Below are positions 7,362 to 9,798 of a stretch of 9,798 bases of DNA, one piece after another. The DNA lies in assembly GCA_965662485.1 (NCBI GenBank), contig CBFIIL010000046.1, positions 1-9,798 on the forward strand. Reading direction: 5' to 3'. The position numbers were made by a program, and so were the translations under genes. The DNA comes from UBA3537 sp965662485 (lineage in GTDB: Bacteria; Bacteroidota; Bacteroidia; Flavobacteriales; Flavobacteriaceae). The stretch's first letter is position 1; each line of letters starts with the position of its first letter. The notes below the pieces were generated by a model. The model had not been told where the DNA came from. It worked only from the letters and a program-made list of their open reading frames with translations, and searched no databases.

Positions 7362-7880
7362 ATGAAACCCACCTATTATTATTTTCTGTTCCTAATTTTA
7401 ATTATTTCTTGTAAATCATCATCAGTAAATGGTCTACAAAAAATAACAAATTTTATTACAAAACAGTATTTAACGGAAGAAGATTTTCGAGTTATTACTC
7501 AAGCTGATCGTAAATTTCAATATCAAACTACAGATTTAAATGGTGATGGGATTAACGAATATTTTGTTTCCTTTTTATCACCATATTTTTGTGGTTCAGG
7601 AGGATGTAACCTTTTGGTTTTAGATAATAAATTTAACCTTATCACTAATTTTACTCTAACTAATCCTCCAATTTTAATTGATTTAAAAGCTACAAGTGGC
7701 TGGGATGATATAATTTTATGGTCTAATGGAGATTACCACCGAATGAAATTCAATTCAAAGAAAAACTCTTATCCTACTAATCCGTCAGTTGAGGAAGTCA
7801 TTGAATTAGAATCTAGAGATCTTGAGCGCATGACATCTTTATTTGAAAACACAGCTGATTTAAAAACGTATGCTTTTTAA
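7362..7880 (+). CDS. Uncharacterised lipoprotein with DxNxDG and CGSGGC motifs
   Basis: This is a 172-residue protein of unknown function. A short hydrophobic signal (about residues 5-16) ends in the lipobox IISC, predicting cleavage by signal peptidase II and lipidation at Cys17. The residues after Cys17 (KSSSVNG) lack the acidic export signal known from surface lipoproteins of some Flavobacteriia, so a periplasm-facing position is more likely. Residues 58-66 read DLNGDGINE, an EF-hand-like acidic loop (Asp58, Asn60, Asp62, Glu66) that often marks Ca2+ binding or FG-GAP-type repeats. It is followed by CGSGGC (Cys77 to Cys82), which could form a disulfide, and by a Trp-rich segment with SGWDDIILW (112-120). 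A similar motif order occurs, from memory, in other secreted proteins of unknown function. The gene lies alone on the plus strand between pyrH and tsf, has no Shine-Dalgarno sequence, and ends at the terminator shared with tsf. Confidence 0.8.
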   Translation: MKPTYYYFLFLILIISCKSSSVNGLQKITNFITKQYLTEEDFRVITQADRKFQYQTTDLNGDGINEYFVSFLSPYFCGSGGCNLLVLDNKFNLITNFTLTNPPILIDLKATSGWDDIILWSNGDYHRMKFNSKKNSYPTNPSVEEVIELESRDLERMTSLFENTADLKTYAF

Positions 7881-7881
7881 G

Positions 7882-7915
7882 AAAAAAACCCTATGCTTCT
7901 TAGTGAGCATAGGGT
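7882..7915 (-). terminator. Intrinsic terminator of rpsB-tsf
   Basis: A perfect 10-bp inverted repeat (ACCCTATGCT at 7888-7897 and AGCATAGGGT at 7906-7915, 8-base loop) lies 23 bases downstream of the tsf stop codon. Read on the minus strand it is followed by a run of seven U residues, giving a classical Rho-independent terminator. On the plus strand it follows the lipoprotein stop codon by 7 bases, but only an interrupted U-rich stretch comes after it, so termination in that direction would be weaker. Confidence 0.9.
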
Positions 7916-7938
7916 ATAAATTTATTAAGTTTTTTGAT

Positions 7939-8904
7939 TTAACCTAAAGTCACTCTTTTAAATCCAGTAACTTCAATTTCACCATAGGAAGCAACATATT
8001 TTGCAACAGTGCTTTTTTCGTCTTTTATGAAGTTTTGATCCAATAAACACTGTTCCTTGTCAAGTGTTGTATTGTCTGAGATGAATCTATCCATTTTTCC
8101 TGGTAGAATTTTATCCCAGATTTGTTCAGGTTTTCCTTCCGCTTTTAGTTGTGCTTTTGCTTCTTCTTCGGCCTGTGCTAAAACTTCTGGAGTGAGTTGC
8201 GCCATAGAAATGTATTTTGGTACATTTTTAAGGGTTTTTCCTAATCTAGCAAGCTCAACATTTTCTTTTTCAATGACTGCAATACGTGCTTCAGTTTCTG
8301 AAGCAACATAATCAAGATCAAAATCTTTGTATGACAAACTTGTTGCCCCCATAGAAGCTACTTGCATTGCAAGATCTTTTGAAAGAGTTGCAGCATTTTC
8401 AACATTTGCAGAAAGTCCAACTACGGCTGCAATTTTGTTGATGTGTACATATGCACCTACATATGGAGCTACTACTTTTTCAAATGCTTTAAGGTCTAGT
8501 TTTTCACCAATAACACCTGTTTGCTCTATAAGTTTCTCTGCTACAGTCATTCCTCCGAAATCTGCTGCCAAAAAAGTATCTTTAGAGTCATGGTTGAGTG
8601 CAATTTCTGCCAACTGGTTTGCCAAAGAAAGGAAGTTTTCATTTTTCCCAACAAAGTCGGTTTCACACCCTAAAACAATAGCTACACCAGACGTGTTGTC
8701 GCTGTTTACTTTTGCAACTGCCGCACCCTCAGTAGATTCGCGGTCAGCTCTTTTGGCTGCAACTTTTTGTCCTTTTTTACGTAGAATGTCAATTGCCTTA
8801 TCAAAATCTCCTTCAGCTTCAACAAGAGCTTTTTTGCAATCCATCATTCCTGCACCAGTGGCTTTTCTTAATTTATTTACTTCAGCAGCTGTAATCTTTG
8901 TCAT
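7939..8904 (-). CDS. tsf: Translation elongation factor Ts
   Basis: This is the guanine-nucleotide exchange factor for EF-Tu, which displaces GDP so that EF-Tu can reload GTP. It has 321 residues against 283 in E. coli, within the longer range I recall for Bacteroidota. The N-terminal UBA-like domain (about 1-50) holds VNKLRKATGAGMMDCKKAL. The core begins with the EF-Tu-contacting motif ETDFVGKNENF (81-91), in which Asp83 and Phe84 match the invariant TDFV. The two core subdomains continue with VVAPYVGAYVH (144-154), and the C-terminal part has LDKEQCLLDQNF (281-292), typical of EF-Ts. The start is the first Met, which matches the conserved N-terminus. It follows rpsB after 81 bases, and that gap contains a long terminator-like hairpin ending 13 bases before the ATG. 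A strong terminator follows the gene. Confidence 0.98.
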   Translation of the reverse strand: MTKITAAEVNKLRKATGAGMMDCKKALVEAEGDFDKAIDILRKKGQKVAAKRADRESTEGAAVAKVNSDNTSGVAIVLGCETDFVGKNENFLSLANQLAEIALNHDSKDTFLAADFGGMTVAEKLIEQTGVIGEKLDLKAFEKVVAPYVGAYVHINKIAAVVGLSANVENAATLSKDLAMQVASMGATSLSYKDFDLDYVASETEARIAVIEKENVELARLGKTLKNVPKYISMAQLTPEVLAQAEEEAKAQLKAEGKPEQIWDKILPGKMDRFISDNTTLDKEQCLLDQNFIKDEKSTVAKYVASYGEIEVTGFKRVTLG

Positions 8905-8917
8905 GATTTTTAGTTTT

Positions 8918-8962
8918 AAAAAAAAGTCGGAAAATTTTTCAAATGAAGAACTCTTCGACTTT
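8918..8962 (-). terminator. Terminator-like hairpin with U tract between rpsB and tsf (possible attenuator)
   Basis: On the minus-strand transcript, AAAGUCG (from 8962 to 8956) pairs perfectly with CGACUUU (8929 to 8923). After a single mismatch the stem continues with six pairs (two of them G-U), another mismatch, two A-U pairs and the 6-base loop CAUUUG. The 3' arm runs into eight consecutive U residues (8925 to 8918), three of which are in the stem. A competing short hairpin GAAG-AGUU-CUUC (8956 to 8945) uses part of the 5' arm. The element lies 23 bases after the rpsB stop codon and 13 bases before the tsf ATG, so it could partly terminate transcription between two genes of one operon. 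Whether it acts is inference. Confidence 0.6.
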
Positions 8963-8985
8963 AATTATTTAATGAAATTAAAAAT

Positions 8986-9756
8986 TTATTCTTCTTCTTG
9001 TTTTGCAGTTTCAGTGACAGGAGCAGCAGCTTTTGGCGCAGCATGTTGAGTTTTACCTTCTTTTTCTGCTTGTCTGCTCTGTAGTCCTTCTGCGATGCTA
9101 TCAGTAACCGTCGATAGAATTTTATCAATAGATTTTGATGCATCGTCGTTTGCAGGAATAACAAAATCTACTTGTCTAGGGTCAGAATTGGTATCAACCA
9201 TTGCAAAAATTGGAATATTTAATTTTTGCGCTTCTTTGATAGCAATGTGTTCTCTTTTGATATCAACAACAAAAAGTGCTCCAGGAAGGCGTGTCATATC
9301 AGAGATAGAGCCTAAATTTTTCTCTAGCTTTGCTCTAAGACGGTCGACTTGAAGTCGCTCTTTTTTAGATAATGTGTTAAAAGTTCCATCTTTTTTCATA
9401 CGATCAATAGCCGCCATTTTCTTAACAGCCTTACGGATAGTTACAAAGTTTGTAAGCATTCCACCTGGCCAGCGCTCGGTGATGTATGGCATATTGACTT
9501 TAGATGCTTTTTCAGCAACAATGTCTTTTGCTTGTTTTTTGGTAGCAACGAAAAGAATTTTTCGTCCAGAGGCTGCAATTTTTGCTAATGCTTTTGAAGC
9601 TTCTTCAAGTTTTGCAGCTGTTTTATAGAGATTAATGATGTGAATACCATTGCGCTCCATGTAAATAAACGGGGCCATATTTGGGTCCCATTTTCTTGTA
9701 AGGTGTCCGAAGTGTACACCATTGTCTAATAAGTCTTTGACTTCTACTTGTGCCAT
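8986..9756 (-). CDS. rpsB: 30S ribosomal protein S2
   Basis: This protein of the small ribosomal subunit binds late in 30S assembly at the head-body junction and helps recruit S1. It has 256 residues. The sequence starts AQVEVKDLLDNGVHFGHLTR with the S2 signature GVHFGH (13-18). It contains ERWPGGMLTN (94-103), LPGALFVVD (157-165) and VDTNSDP (187-193). The last 30 residues are a low-complexity Ala/Lys/Glu tail ending QEEE, beyond the conserved fold. The ATG at 9754-9756 gives the standard N-terminus. It is preceded by an A-rich stretch with no Shine-Dalgarno sequence. The remaining 42 bases to the window edge hold no recognisable promoter or end of an upstream gene, so a possible rpsI neighbour cannot be seen. 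tsf follows in the same direction. Confidence 0.98.
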   Translation of the reverse strand: MAQVEVKDLLDNGVHFGHLTRKWDPNMAPFIYMERNGIHIINLYKTAAKLEEASKALAKIAASGRKILFVATKKQAKDIVAEKASKVNMPYITERWPGGMLTNFVTIRKAVKKMAAIDRMKKDGTFNTLSKKERLQVDRLRAKLEKNLGSISDMTRLPGALFVVDIKREHIAIKEAQKLNIPIFAMVDTNSDPRQVDFVIPANDDASKSIDKILSTVTDSIAEGLQSRQAEKEGKTQHAAPKAAAPVTETAKQEEE

Positions 9757-9798
9757 TTTGTGTTAGTTTACGTTCTGTTGAATTAGCAATGAACAAGT

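Noticed and set aside
8327..9049. A 240-codon open frame on the plus strand opposite tsf and the end of rpsB
   Set aside because: It lies antisense to two certain ribosomal/translation genes, has a low-complexity Ser/Ala/Phe-rich composition, and no recognisable domain or start signal. It is a shadow of their codon usage.
1..9798. Search for mobile elements, CRISPR repeats, tRNA genes or defence clusters
   Set aside because: I saw no transposase, no regularly spaced repeats, no tRNA cloverleaf and no defence-type proteins. The intergenic gaps are all under 120 bases.

Overview
The window is ordinary chromosome from an AT-rich Bacteroidota, most likely a Flavobacteriaceae member. The protein sequences look flavobacterial. 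No gene start has a convincing Shine-Dalgarno sequence, and three upstream regions carry the Bacteroidota-type -7 box TAnnTTTG instead of a classical TATAAT box. No mobile element, CRISPR array, tRNA, rRNA or prophage was recognised.

Layout from left to right. Positions 5-448 (+) encode a UmuD-like SOS peptidase with no umuC downstream. Its stop codon lies one base from the stop of the convergent rpoN gene. From 450 to 7266 all genes are on the minus strand. In transcription order these are pyrH (UMP kinase), frr (ribosome recycling factor), a 797-residue RND/MMPL membrane protein, asnS (asparaginyl-tRNA synthetase) and rpoN (sigma-54). pyrH and frr are 5 bases apart and form an operon. The MMPL gene and asnS each have their own -7 box 18-19 bases before the start codon. 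At 7362-7880 (+) a small uncharacterised lipoprotein gene faces the other way. From 7939 to 9756 (-) come rpsB (ribosomal protein S2) and tsf (EF-Ts), closed by a strong intrinsic terminator at 7882-7915.

Most genes serve translation: S2, EF-Ts, ribosome recycling factor and AsnRS, with UMP kinase supplying pyrimidine nucleotides. The rpsB-tsf-pyrH-frr order is a widely conserved bacterial cluster. Here it is split by the lipoprotein gene and by the terminator behind tsf. rpsB and tsf are themselves separated by a long terminator-like hairpin with a U tract, which could make tsf expression conditional or lower than that of rpsB.

I found no clear new multi-gene system. The points most worth a second look are the rpsB-tsf hairpin, the lipoprotein insertion and its paired DxNxDG/CGSGGC motifs, the fixed spacing of the -7 boxes to start codons, the umuD gene without a downstream umuC, and the asymmetric proton-relay residues of the RND protein. 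All intergenic stretches are shorter than 120 bases.
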